Below, one piece after another: positions 13,204 to 26,000 of a DNA stretch of 64,000 nt. The stretch spans positions 19,666,213-19,730,212 of the forward strand of contig CM067089.1 of the NCBI GenBank assembly GCA_034008185.1, read 5' to 3'. Position numbers and translations under genes: made by a program. Within the stretch, counting starts at the first letter, position 1, and the number at the start of each line of letters is the position of its first letter. Source of the DNA: Gorsachius magnificus. Its lineage: Eukaryota > Chordata > Aves > Pelecaniformes > Ardeidae. Below the pieces are notes generated by a model, which searched no databases, was not told the origin of the DNA, and was given only the letters and a program-made list of their open reading frames with translations.

Positions 13204-13676
13204 TACACAGCAACACCTATATTCAAAATTAATTTTTTTTGTTCAAGTATTCTTCCTAGTACACTTCATAGACTCTTAATACCAGAGTTTTCCCTTTGAA
13301 AAATGCAACATCCCACAGTTTTAAACTATGTAACGTTTTGCATACATTAAGTAATACAGGACCATACATTTAGACTAAACCTTTTCTTCAAATAATGACT
13401 ACTACTTCTTTCTTGTAGTGAATCCTATAGCTGGACTATTATACCTTTTAGTAAATGAGCCATAAAACTTTTCCTCCCAGTTCTTAACAACCAAAAAATA
13501 AGCTAAAACATTTTTTAAAGGAAAGACATTGCTACAAAAATCATAATTATTCTGTTTTCATAATATAACTTCCTTGAATCAGTCAGAACGATCAATGAAA
13601 ATGGCATTTAAAAGATTTGTTATTTCTGTTATTAAAAAAATACTAATTCAGTCAGAAATAATTTTGAATGACTGTG

Positions 13677-14092
13677 CTATGCCTCTTCCAAACTACCAGA
13701 ACAGGTTTTACTTAGCTCAGCACTATCATTGTAAGAGTTTCTACCTTCCTGAGTGCAGGTTTTGCTTTGCTCAGTGTCATCACTGTAAGACTGTCCCCCC
13801 TCCTGACAGCTGGAAACAGCTGCCTTCAATTTTTCCTCAATTTTATCAGCTGCAGCACACATTTTAAACTCTCTCAGGCTGCTTATTAGGGTTCCGTAGG
13901 CTCCTTTTATCCCATGTCTTTGATACCAGGCTTGAAACAGCTTAATCTTCTGTTCAGATGTATCGCTCATATAATCCCGAAGAGTTTGATCTATAACAGG
14001 TTCTGGTACTTTGTGATTACGAACAAATGTCTTGACTTCTTGGAGTGTCATCTCCTCCACAATACTAGCAATGTGGCTGCTCAGGTCAACGT
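13677..14092 (-). CDS. FAS: FAS exon 9: death domain and C-terminal tail with stop
   Basis: This final exon contributes 416 nt of coding sequence, residues 228-365, after acceptor TTGTAG|AC. The death domain is recognisable by [12 protein letters not shown], then [18 protein letters not shown] and [13 protein letters not shown], aligned with human MTLSQVKGFVRK, DTAEQKVQLLRNWHQLHG and DTLIKDLKKANLC. After about residue 318 the tail diverges. It carries two tandem 18-residue units (323-340 and 341-358, 11 of 18 residues shared) and ends in SLEEA. The human ending Ser-Leu-Val, a PDZ ligand for PTPN13, is absent. Confidence 0.95.
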
Positions 14093-17000
14093 CTACAAGC
14101 ATAAAAGGAAATTAATGCTCTTGGCACTTATATCTTACTTATATCTTGTTTTTTATCACCTGTGCTCAGAGTTTTCCTATCCAAAACAGATTAAGTTTCA
14201 GGTATTCATGACTCGGTATGTTTTATACATGATTTTTTACAATATATAGCAGGTCTGCTTTTACATGTTCCTACCAAATGCTAGGTAATTCAAATATTTA
14301 GGGTTGTATCCATATTGCTTTTTGCTACTTGAAATAGAATCTCAGTTCCCTCTGTAACCTATTCTGTCCTTCTCTATCATTAAAGTCTCGTCATCCCTCA
14401 TGTACGTGTTTTGTTCAAAATAGTGCTGGGAAAGGTCCTGGAACAGGACAGGTCTTTTGTTGTGATACAGCCTTGGAGCTTATGTTCTTTTTCTGTTGTG
14501 TTACTACTATGGATTTGCCCTTGAGCATAAGGTAGGTTTGTGTTTCTGCAATCCCACTGCTGGGTGTGGGACTGTGCCATTACTATAATTATCCACCACT
14601 CTAGAAATCCAGCTTGCTGCCTCCTAGTGTCTGTACCACATGCAGAACAGAAATTCACCTGTTGTCAATTAGTAATTGCTTCCCATATAACAGAAATTCC
14701 TCCTGAGGCAAAACTTTCATGATACCACTAAATGCCTCAGTAAGAACAATATGAACTGGCATTTCTTTAATATGTGTTCACTGTTGTGCTAGAGTGACTG
14801 CTCTAGGCAGTGGCAAAGTGTACACAAAAATACCCTTTTTTAGTGTAGGCTTTGCATGTCTATTTTTTTTCTTCTACTGAATGTTGAGAAATTACTTGTC
14901 TCTTACCTGTGCCTATGAGAGGTACGTTCTCCTGAAAAGAAGAGCAAGAGAGAATGAGTAGAAGCAAGTTTTGTAAAACACCAATCTTGTAAAAGAGCAT
15001 AAACACATTTCATAACACAACTTCTGTAACTTTCTTTTAGTTTTCTCCATGATTCCCCTGTTTTATGAGTGAGGGAACCAGATCGGATAGACAGAGACAC
15101 CTCTGTGGACTTGGGTAAGCACCTTACAATTGCTGTTGTCTAACAGTATGCATGGGGACAGGTACCCTGGCTCAGTGGAGGCCTCATGACTTATGAAGTT
15201 GTGATCTTGGTCATGTAACTTAGGGAGTATGTCAACAAATTCTGGAGAAATAATACAGGGTTTCTCTTGCTTCTCCCAGAAGAGTCCTCATGGTGAAATT
15301 TACTTAATTAATGTCATGAAAAAGAGGCATGTACATGGTTGGGGAGTCCCACTGTAATTTAAATGGAACAAAGTTCCTTGCATGAAAGATGAGTTTTATG
15401 TGATCTAAGCAACAACACTTACATAAGAAACCTCTGGTTTGAGGACTTCTTCACATAGGATCTCCTTGCTAGTAAGACCCTTCTGTCTTCTCTTGCCTGA
15501 AACAAAATGGTATTTTTAAAATCTAGGACAGAGTAAAGTTCTCCTCTGGACTCCAAGAATATAAAATTGAGTTAGCAGTTGAATTTCTTATTCAGAGTAT
15601 GATAGGAATAAGGAAGAGGAAATTGCTTACAATAGATTATTGCTCCAATTGCTGCTGATAGTAGTAGTGGCACAGTTATCAAAGCAATGGCCCACTGTGG
15701 CAGTCCTCCTGTTGGAACATTGGAAACATTATGTGAAAGTTAAGTCAAGAAATGCAATACAGAAACGCACTCTGAATTTTAAACAAGATTGCATCAGATT
15801 ATAAAAGTGTTTCTGTTGTCTCCTAATGGCAGAAGCTATCTCTTTGTTCAAGTCTTACCTATCATGAGTGGTCCCTAAAAAGGGGTAATAGCTCCTACAT
15901 CTGTACAGTGATCAAGGGAAAAGAGCAATCATGCTCCACAGGCCAGCACAGGGCCCAGTAGATATGATGCCCTTAGCTGTCAGGAATCACTATGGACCAT
16001 GGTGTAGAACAGTACAATTGCAATAGACTCTCAAAACACAGCAGATGCTAGACCATGCTTGGTTTTAAAATGGTACCTTTCATTCCACACACAGTGTCTG
16101 AAGTTGAAGTACATTGTTTTTCAACTATGCCACTTTCACATCTGCAGAAAACATAAACCAAAATTATTATGGGATTTGTTTCTCTCTTTATAAACTCTGT
16201 CAACAGAGCAAATCAAAAATCATATAACACTTTTTATCAGCTACATATTTCATATATCAAGATGTCGGAATTTGGAATTTAATAGGTATGAAAATGGTAA
16301 GGAAAGGCATGGCAGTGGAAAAAGGTGCAGAAATGATTTTCTAGAGGTAATAGTAGATCACGCAGAGACAACGGGAAAGTTAAGATACTTCATTACATTT
16401 TTTGAGAAGTACATACAGACTTGGTGGATGTATGCAAGTTTTTCTACATGCCTTTGGAAAGCCTGCATGGCTGCAGGTTAAGTTGACTGAGCTAAGTCAG
16501 CTCAAAAAGCCAAGTGCAAAGGAAAACTAGTATGTTTTCCCTCGGGTTATACATTACATTAGCATCTCTCTTGAAATTGGCTAGAAAAAAATGTGACAAC
16601 ATATTATATTAACAATTTAATATTCAACATATTCAAGGCATAAACTTACATGGTACATGGATCACAGTGCCTACATGGTGAAGAATTGCAAAAATAGTTC
16701 TTTCTACAGGTGCATTTCGTGTTCTGTGCTGGGGTACAATTCTTTGCAACCTCCAAACCTAAAATAAATTTCTTAAAGTCAGTTTGAAAAAGTAGGCCTT
16801 AAAAGCAGGCCTCTGCTCACAAGCTCTTGTCCTCAGACTTACATGCTTTTAGCTCTGCCACTGCTGGCATTGTGAGGCTTAACGGTAAGAACAACATAGC
16901 TTTTATAAGGAGCCCTGCTGCCGGAGTACTGGAAATATGGAGATGGCAAAGAGACCTCTGCTGGCCACGAGCTCAAAAAACCAATCACACAATAAAGTAC

Positions 17001-20000
17001 TTGCTAGAAGAAGACTCACTTGGCACTGCCAAATGTTGTCACCTTCTTTTTCCCATTCAGAAGCGAAAAGCCAGAAGGAAACTCAGAAGATCACGTAACC
17101 CATCTCCCTGCTTGATGTCAGAGACAAGTTCTTTACTCTACCTGACAGACAAGAAGTTTATCTCTTCCTGAGGACTCCAATGGTGAGGAATGCCACTCTC
17201 TCTTTTAGCTAACATATTCCCTGCTTAAGTATCAAAACAAGTGAATGAATTTTCTCTTATCCTTGGTGTCTATGATGAAGCTATCTCCAGCTATGAAAAA
17301 TTATTTCTGCATTAAAAATTATTCTAAGTATCTACCTACTATGAAAGCTATTTTCATAGGCATATAGAAATGGGAGCAAATTTTTGAGTTATCACATTCT
17401 GCGTCCTGCTGTAATGGGAAAACACATTGTCTTTCAAAATTTGATGAAGTTCTACTGTGAAACCAGTGTTGAAGCCATTCATGAAAATATCAAACATGAA
17501 TGATCCTAAGAATGGTTCTCATGGAACTTCAGTGGTAATTTTCCTCCTGCCTAATGTTTTCTACTGATATTCAACTACACTATTGTCCATGGGACAATGT
17601 GACTACTCAATCCAGTACCCCTTCTTTCCCCTTCAGCTTAACTAATAGTTTCCCCTGTGGCACTGTACAAAATGCTGAATTTTTTTGCTGTGCTCAACTT
17701 CATTACCCATCCAAAAATGCTTATTATAGTAGCTAATCAGAGGAAAATTTTCTATGCATATGGAGGTGTCACAGGAAGGGGAAAGCACTGTTTAATATAT
17801 TCATCAATGACTTAGACAGCGAGATCGAATGCACCCTCAGCAAGTTTGCGGATGACACCAAACTGAGTGGTGCGGTTGACACACCAGAAGGACGGGATGT
17901 CATCCAGAGAGACCTGGACAGGCTGGAGAGGTGGGCCTGTGTGAACCGCATGAGGTTCAACAAGGCCAAGTGCAAGGTCATGCACCTGGGTCGGGGTAAC
18001 CCCCAGTATCAGTACAGGCTAGGGGAAGAAAGGATTAAGAGCAGCCCTGTGGAGAGGGACTTGGGCGTGCTGGTGGATGAAAAGCTGGACATGAGCCGGC
18101 AATGTCCGATGGCGGCCCAGAAGGCCAACCGCACCCTGGGCTGCATCAGGAGAAGCGTGGCCAGCAGGTCAAGGGAGGTGATTCTGCCCCTCTACTCTGC
18201 TCTGGTGAGACCTCACCTGGAGTACTGCATCCAGCTCTGGAGCCCTCAGCACAAGAAGGACATGGAACTGTTGGAGTGGGTCCAGAGGAGGGCTACTCAA
18301 ATGATCCGAGGGCTGGAGCACCTCTCCTATGAGGACAGGCTGAGGGAGTTGGGGTTGTTCAGCCTGGAGAAGAGAAGGCTGCAGGGAGACCTGATTATGG
18401 CCTTTCAGTACCTAAAGGGGGCCTATAGGAAAGATGGGGAAAATCTTTTTAGTAGGGCCAGCTGTGACAGGACAAGGGGTAATGGCTTTAAACTAAACCA
18501 GGGTAGATTTAGACTGGATATAAGGAGGAAATTCTTTACAACGAGTGTGGTGAAACACTGGAACAGGTTGCCCAGAGAGGTGGTGGAGGCCCCATCCCTG
18601 GGAACATTCAAGGCCAGGTTGGATGGGGCTCTGAGCAACCTGATCTAGTTAGTGGTGTCCCTGCTCACTGCAGGGGGGTTGGACTAGATGACCTCTAGGG
18701 GTCCCTTCCAACCCAAAACATTCTATGATTCTAAAGACTGATATTCCAGCAGGTGATCTGAGTACAACCATACTGGAGTTCAGAGCTGTCTCTCCACTCA
18801 CCAAACTCGTTTTTAGATACGCAAAACTATCATTCCCTAAATCCAGGTATACTAGAACTACAGGATGCCTGGTGGAACTGGTAGGAGATCAGTTTAATGG
18901 AATTTAAAAAAATAGAAAAAATCTATGATGAGTATTTATGCAATAGGTAGTGAATTTCTGGAATGTGCTGTCCCCCAGCAGGTTCATGGACAAAGGGCTC
19001 ATAAATGGATACTAAAATGACTAGGTAGGGATGGACCTTCTAATGTCTTTTCCCACAGCTGTGGATGCTGATACATTGCAAGGAACAGACCACAGAAAGC
19101 AGACAGGTTTGTGTTTTCTCTAAATAGCATCTCTTGTCGCGCTGCTCAACACAGAATACTGGGGTAGGTGGACCACTGGTCTGACCCAGTAGGGCATGCC
19201 TCACAGTCTCATAGTTTGATCCCACACAGCATGTTGAATGTATAAAAGGCATCACTCTATCAGCTCCAGCAATTTTAAATAATATTAATTACATGAAAGA
19301 CTACAAAAGAAATCACTGGGTATTCTCCCACCCCTGCTTCTTACAACAACCCTCTTTTAAATAGAGGGCAAAGAAGAGAGCGAGCTTTCCTTCCTGGACT
19401 CTAACAAGTTTGTATGAAGTCTGTTTTGCAAGGACTACTTTGGCTGAGCAAAGGCAGATATAAGGAGAAATAACAGACCAACATAGCTGCTTCTTCTTTC
19501 TACTTTGTGCTTGATGAACGGCAACTGGGGGATAAACTCATGACTTTGTCAGAAATTCCTTCATGTACTACCAGTTAAACATTTTTATCTGCATGCTACC
19601 CACTATTCAGGGATTGTGGAGACTTTTCAGCCAAATCCTGTATCAAAAAAGTCACTGCTAGAGTTGCTATTTCTATAGACGTACCGAGTATGCTGTCACA
19701 TGATATGCATCTCCAACACTCGTCCAAATCATTGACATGATCCATGTACTCCTTTCCATCTTTACATGGAACACAGTGTTCACTAATATTTGTTGGGCAC
19801 TCGGTATTTTTAACAAAACCTGTAGAGACAGAAAAACGTGAATTAAGATTTGCAATACCTTTGGACAGAAGCCATCAGCTCTAAGACCTATGTCAGACTT
19901 TCTTTTTAATCCCTAATATTTTTTGATTTACAAATATGGACAGAATCTATATTCTTTATGCATACATATATGCTCTTCAGGAATGTAGTATACATAAGAT

Positions 20001-23000
20001 CTGATTATCCCCCCTCTTCCTCCAAGGAAGGAGTGAAGGAGAACACACCAAACAAAACTGTACGTGCAAAATTGGAAGACCCATGAATATATGCAGTATC
20101 ATAAGCAAAAGCCTGTGCTTGCACTTTTTTAACCTCTTTCAAAGATGCATAGGTAACTCTTAGCTCTTTTGTGACAAGGGTGTTATGTGCGAACTACTAT
20201 CTGTAGTGAAAAGTTACTGGTGCACTGAGCTCAAGAAAGACTTTGGAAGTGTCTGGTGTCCTGCAAGAGAAAGATCCAGCTATAATGAAGCATTGCATCC
20301 AGGAAAGCAGAGCATGCTGCTTAGCTATCCCAGCAGAAAGCAACTGTGCGTGTGGTGGTTTCCACTCCTAATGACTTTTCAACACAGTCTTATAATGATA
20401 CTCACCTTGTTGACATTTCTTGCAACAATTAACACCTGAATTGTATTCATCTGGGTTACACTTAATTTCCCTCTTAGCAATGATCCTTCTTGCTATTAAT
20501 TTATTGTATGCTATGCGTATTGGAGCTTCAGTATCATTTTTGCACTGTGTTTCAATAATTAAGACAACCACCTAGGAGAGAACAACAGCAAGTTATACAA
20601 AAAAACTGCCAAGGACTGTAGGTGTGTTTTACTGCTGGCACAGAGTTACATCAGTACTGTTACTCTATTGCTAAACATACTTATACTCACCCCCTTATTA
20701 TAAGTTGTTCACACTTGTGGTGGTTTAACCCTGGCTGGACGCCAGGGGCCCACCAAAGCCTCTCTATCACTCCCCTCTTTAACCGGACAGAGGAGAGAAA
20801 AGTAAATCAAAGGGCTCATGGGTCGAGACAAGGACAGGGAGAGATCATTTGTCAGTTACCATCACAGGCAAAACAGACTCAACTTGATAAAATTAATTTA
20901 ATTTATTATCAATCAAAATCAGAGAAGGAGAGGATAAAACCAGCTAAATCTTAAAACACCTTCCCCCACCCCTCCTTTCTTCCTGGGCTCAACTTCACTC
21001 CCAGATTTCTCTACCTACTCCCTCCCTGTGGCGCAGGGGGATGGGAATGGGGGTTGAGGTAAGTTCATTGCACGTTGTCTCTGCCGCTTCTTCTTCCTAG
21101 GGAGAGGACTCTTCCCCTGCTCATGCGTGGGGTCCCTCTCACAGGAGACAGTCCTCCACGAACTTCTCCAACGTGAGTCCTTCCCATGGGCTTCAGTTCT
21201 TCACGAACTGCTCCAGCGTGCGTCCATAATTTCCACAGGGTGCAGTCCCTCAGGAGCAGACTGCTCCAGCGTGGGTCCCCCGCGGGATCCCAAGTTCTGC
21301 CACCAAACCTGCTTCAGCTTGGGCTCTTCCCCCCATGGGTCCGCAAAGTCTTGCCAGGAACCTGATCTGGTGCAGGCTTCCCACAGGGTCACAGCCTCCT
21401 TCCTTCAGGCATCCACTCGCTCTGGCGTGGGGTCCTCCACGGGCTACAGGTGGATATCTGCTCCACTGTGGACCTCCATGGGCTGCAGGGGCACAGCCTG
21501 CCTCACCTGGTCTTCACCACAGGCTGCAGGTCTCTCCAGTGCCTGGAGCACCTCCTCCCCCTCCTTCTTCACTGACCTTGGTGTCTGCAGGGCTGGTTTC
21601 TCTCGCATCCTCTCACCTCTTCTCTCTCCAGCTACTGAGCTGCAGCTGGTTTTTCTTCCTTCTTAAATATGTTATCACAGAGGCGCTTCCACCATCACTG
21701 ATTGGCTTGGCCTTGGCCAGTGCCGGACACAGGGAAAACTTCTAGCAGCTTCTCACAGAAGCCACCCTTGTAGCCCCCCCACTACCAAGACCTTGCCACA
21801 CAAACCCAATACAATACTTCAGAAGAGTTAATAGACAATGAGGACACATATTTGATTTAATGCTATCAACCCTACCACTACAAGTACTGATCGTTTGAAC
21901 ATTAATGCTTGAGGACAGGCCCACACAGCTGCCTTGTAGCAGATGACCTCATATGCCTAATTATAGTGCAAAGCAAGGTAACTCCCATTATTTTCTTGAA
22001 GAGCCTTCTCTGGCTCAGATCACTGTGCCTAAACCTGCCCTTTCTTAGCCCTTCTTCCACAGAGAACTTCCTCAAGTCAAATGATACCTTTCTTAATTTC
22101 TTGCCACCCTACTGTTGCTTGCAAACTGAACAGTGTTAACGCATTACCTCTGAAGAAAGCACTGTGGACCAGAGGCCAAGCCATTCTTTTTGCCTACTCT
22201 GACCATAAGGCAGGAAAATGAGAAGGATAGATCTGCTGTAGTTTGCTTTCCTCTTGGTAATGGTTTGTGTGGATTTCTGTATGTAATTTGCATACACTAA
22301 GTATGAGATGTCTATATAATGGAGCTATGTAATGCTTATGGGCTGGAGAACTAGATTCCCTCCTAGAAATATTATTATGCAGGACAGCCTGCCTTTACAT
22401 AACCAAGTTTCTGCTGATAGTTTGGAGTCATTTGAACATTTTCACAATTTATTTTGCTTGTATGTTACTATCTGTGTGGATTTGTAACAGAAAAAATTGA
22501 GACAGTCCTTGTCTGGAAGAGTTTGAGGTCTCAACGTCTAAGCTGATCTCTACATTCACTGTTCTTGTTCCTCTTTAACTAAAAAAATACTGTTTCATAT
22601 TTTATAAAAGACTCTTGAAATGCATATACTGAGGAAGGCGGAAAAATTATGCCTGGGGAGAAATGGAGCAATGATATTGTCCTTGGCAAAATGAAAGAAC
22701 AGGCCAAGTTGTGAAAGAGAGGGATGGCAGGATACCTTTTTCGGGAAGGAGATTAGTGGGGAATGAGGTGCTATACAAAGAAACTGTCAAATCCTCATAC
22801 CGATGGTGCGCTGTGTGGACTCAAAGTCCTGCTGATTGCAGATTCACTCACGTTTCAAATCAGCATGCAAAAGACCTTGACTAGAAGAATTTCTTTTAAA
22901 TTTTGTCTCAGGTTGAAAGAGGTTAATTCTGAATGGTTGGTTATCTTTGAATGGCAGCTTAATACAAATTTGACTGTATCTGTTAATACTAACAACAAGG

Positions 23001-26000
23001 GACATACATGTTTAAGGAATTCTCTAATAATTTCAGGACTGGTTATTTTTATTATTACACTTCTTTTTTTTTCCTGCCAGAGGGTGATATATTTAATGGC
23101 TGATTAATTCAGTCTTCATGATTTTGTGTGAAACTGCTGGGTGCTGACCATAACTTTATTTAGATGCACTTTTTTAAATTATCTTAAATATTTAACTTAA
23201 ATGGATTTGGATTTCAAACTGGGCTCTCAAGTGAAGGAAGTGTTGCCTGTGGCTAATTAATTGAAGTAACCAATATGACCACTGTCCACTGACTTCTACA
23301 AGTAGCCACTTCTGTTGATCATCTAGTCTGTTCAGAGATGGGAAGGTGAAAAGCATTTTCTTTCCTTAGCAGCCATCTGTTTTAAAATGTATATAAATGT
23401 TAGTTACTAGCCTGAAATTAAGCAGGCCTTCCTTTGCACCTGGAGAAGCTTCAGCTGCTAAAAAAAGCAGTTTAGCACTTGAGAAAATGTGGGTATGGAC
23501 GCTCAGCCCGCCACTTCCCCCAGTCAGCGCTCCGACTCTCTTCCTTTGCTGCCAAAGCTTTGAGGGTGCTCTCCTCCGAATCCCAGTGTAATGACGTTAA
23601 AAGGTTGAAGTCAATGGAAGGCCTTAACAGAAGCTGTCAAATGGACGTGCCAAATCAGCGTGACTTGCTTTCCTTTTTGCCTGGGAGAACCGTCTTGCTG
23701 AAAACTGGGATAGAAAGTCTGATTAAAAAAATAATTCCTGAAGTGTAGCCAGGGACGTACGTCCAGTCTGGTTTGGCTGTCCCTGAAGCAGGGTGAGGCC
23801 CCGCACCTCTCGCGTTGCTGTTGCTCCACTGCCGCCTGTCGGACGGGGCTGAGGGAGGGGGCGGTCACAGGACAACAGCAGGGGGACATGGGTCACCCAG
23901 CTCCGGAGCTGGAGGATGGAGACACCCTGATGGGGCTGCCTGCCACCGCCGGGGGGGTTTGGCCCCGGGAAGGTGGTGCCAGAAGGCTTCCAGCCCTGAA
24001 GGCAGGCGGGCGGCCAGGGCGTGTGGCGGGCCGAGGTAAGTGCCGCCCGCGGCATGAAGCAGCCGGCGGGGAAATGACTCCTTCACCTCCCCGTGCTGAT
24101 GGAGGAACTGTGACTCAGCGGGGTGAGTGGGGAGTCCGGCACCGGCACTGCCCGAACGCCGCAGCCGACGCTCTGGCGAACCTGCCCCGGCTCGGTGGCG
24201 CTCGCCCCGCCGCCATGGCCCGGCTCCCTCCTCACCTGCCCTCGCGGCCGCACCTGCCAAAGCTCTGCACCCACAGGGACACCCTGTGTCCTGCTTGCCG
24301 CACCCAAACCCCCCCTTTTTAGACCAGAGAAGTCAAGCTGGTTTTGGGGGGGTGGGGGAGGAAAGACCTGGGGTAACAGTAAGGAGAAGAGGGAAAGTGA
24401 AGATTACCACAGCCCTAACGTGCCCACACACCACCTGGGCACAGCAGAGAAAGTGAAGGGCACCGGTGAAGCACAGAGCACACAGAAAGAAAGAAAATGT
24501 CCAGAGAGTCGTGCGGAAATTGGGATAAAATGAAAGAAGGAAACATCTTTGTAAATTACTAATATCAGTAAAACGGAGCTGACTTTTTTTTCTGTATTTA
24601 CTGAAGGCCTGCAATCACAGTGTGCGCACAGATGCAGCCCTCCCTCACGCGAACGAACCTCTCCGCCTCTTGCTTATGTTTTTATACGAAGGAGCTATGC
24701 TGATACAGCGAGGGGAGACACAAACACAACACTTTTTGATGGAAGCCCTCTGCTGCCACTCACGGAGATGAACTTCCTGGTACGCTTACAAGAAGTGGGG
24801 ATCACTTCTCAGAATTTGACATTTTTAAGCAGCACCAAGCACCTACCTCGGTTCTGCTCACAGGGTTGTCTTACATCACCTTCCTGTGCAAGGAATAATG
24901 AGAAAACCGGGGACGTTTTTCAAAGCAACACCCTACTTCTTTCAAACTTTTTTCTCCTCCTGGATTCGCACCCTCTTAAAAATAATCCATTTGCTATATA
25001 CAAATTTTCACGTGCCTTTTAAGAAAAAAAAGTCAGTAGTCATTTAGGTTCCTGCACACACCTTAATTGCTTTCCTTTTGTCATTCAGCAGCAAGTGCTA
25101 ATAGCAGAAAGGAAGCACTTTAGGGGCTTTTGCACAGGCAGGGGTGATAGGTGCTTTTTTATGATGTGTACATTCAAACAGTGGCTGTACGTTTGCAGCC
25201 TCAAATGACTCACAGAGGCTCTCTTCTACCTTTCTCAACTTAACCTAAAAAATAGTTGTCATATCTAAACTGAAGACTCAGATTGAACTACACAGTCAAC
25301 GGGAATAAAATCAATCAATCAGAGACATCTAAACTTAGCAGCATCTGTAAAAATTATCACATGAGCCCAAATTTTTTGGTTTCTCTCCTTTTGCATTGCC
25401 CAGGTATTTAAGAGAGCTTTCTACCTCCTCCATCTCCTACACTCCTAGAGAGTCCTCCAAAATGTTTTCACTAACAGGCATCTCCTAAGGAGACATGTAA
25501 AACCTCTTTTCATCTGTGTTGCCAGGGCAGAGTGACAGGAACTTTAGTTTCTTTGAAAACTCATGTCATTTTGGGATTCTCAGACCTCCGATTCTTCCTG
25601 TGTCAGTGTATTCTTTGTAACAGGTCAACTTCCTTCAGCTGAAAAGTTTCAGCAGACCAACCTTATGGGGATGTAAATCTCAGCTTTGGAAGTGTGTGAA
25701 TGTGTTATTTGCATACAGGACTTTTTAAAGCTTTACAACTTTTAACCCCAAGAAAAAAAAAAGTCTCTGCTTTCCCCTGTTATCTTTACAATACATTTTA
25801 TTTTTAGCAAACTGCTTCTCCCATTTCTAATCCATAGATGCCTACGGATGAGAAGGCTGATGCCTTCAGAACTTGGTGGCCTTTTTTTCCCCACTCCACA
25901 TTTGTTACATGGTGCAACATGCATGAGATCATCAGGGGCTTTCTAAGTGTTAAAAAAGGGGGAGAGGGGATTTTTCTTGCTCTTTTGCCTAGTGGGAGCT

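Noticed and set aside
17941..18648. A 235-codon frame as a host gene
   Set aside because: It is the C-terminal reverse-transcriptase part of a CR1 LINE and runs further upstream to the truncation point at about 17,788.
21127..21745. Frames of 136-179 codons in the FAS intron
   Set aside because: They lie entirely inside the solo LTR and have no retroviral gene similarity.
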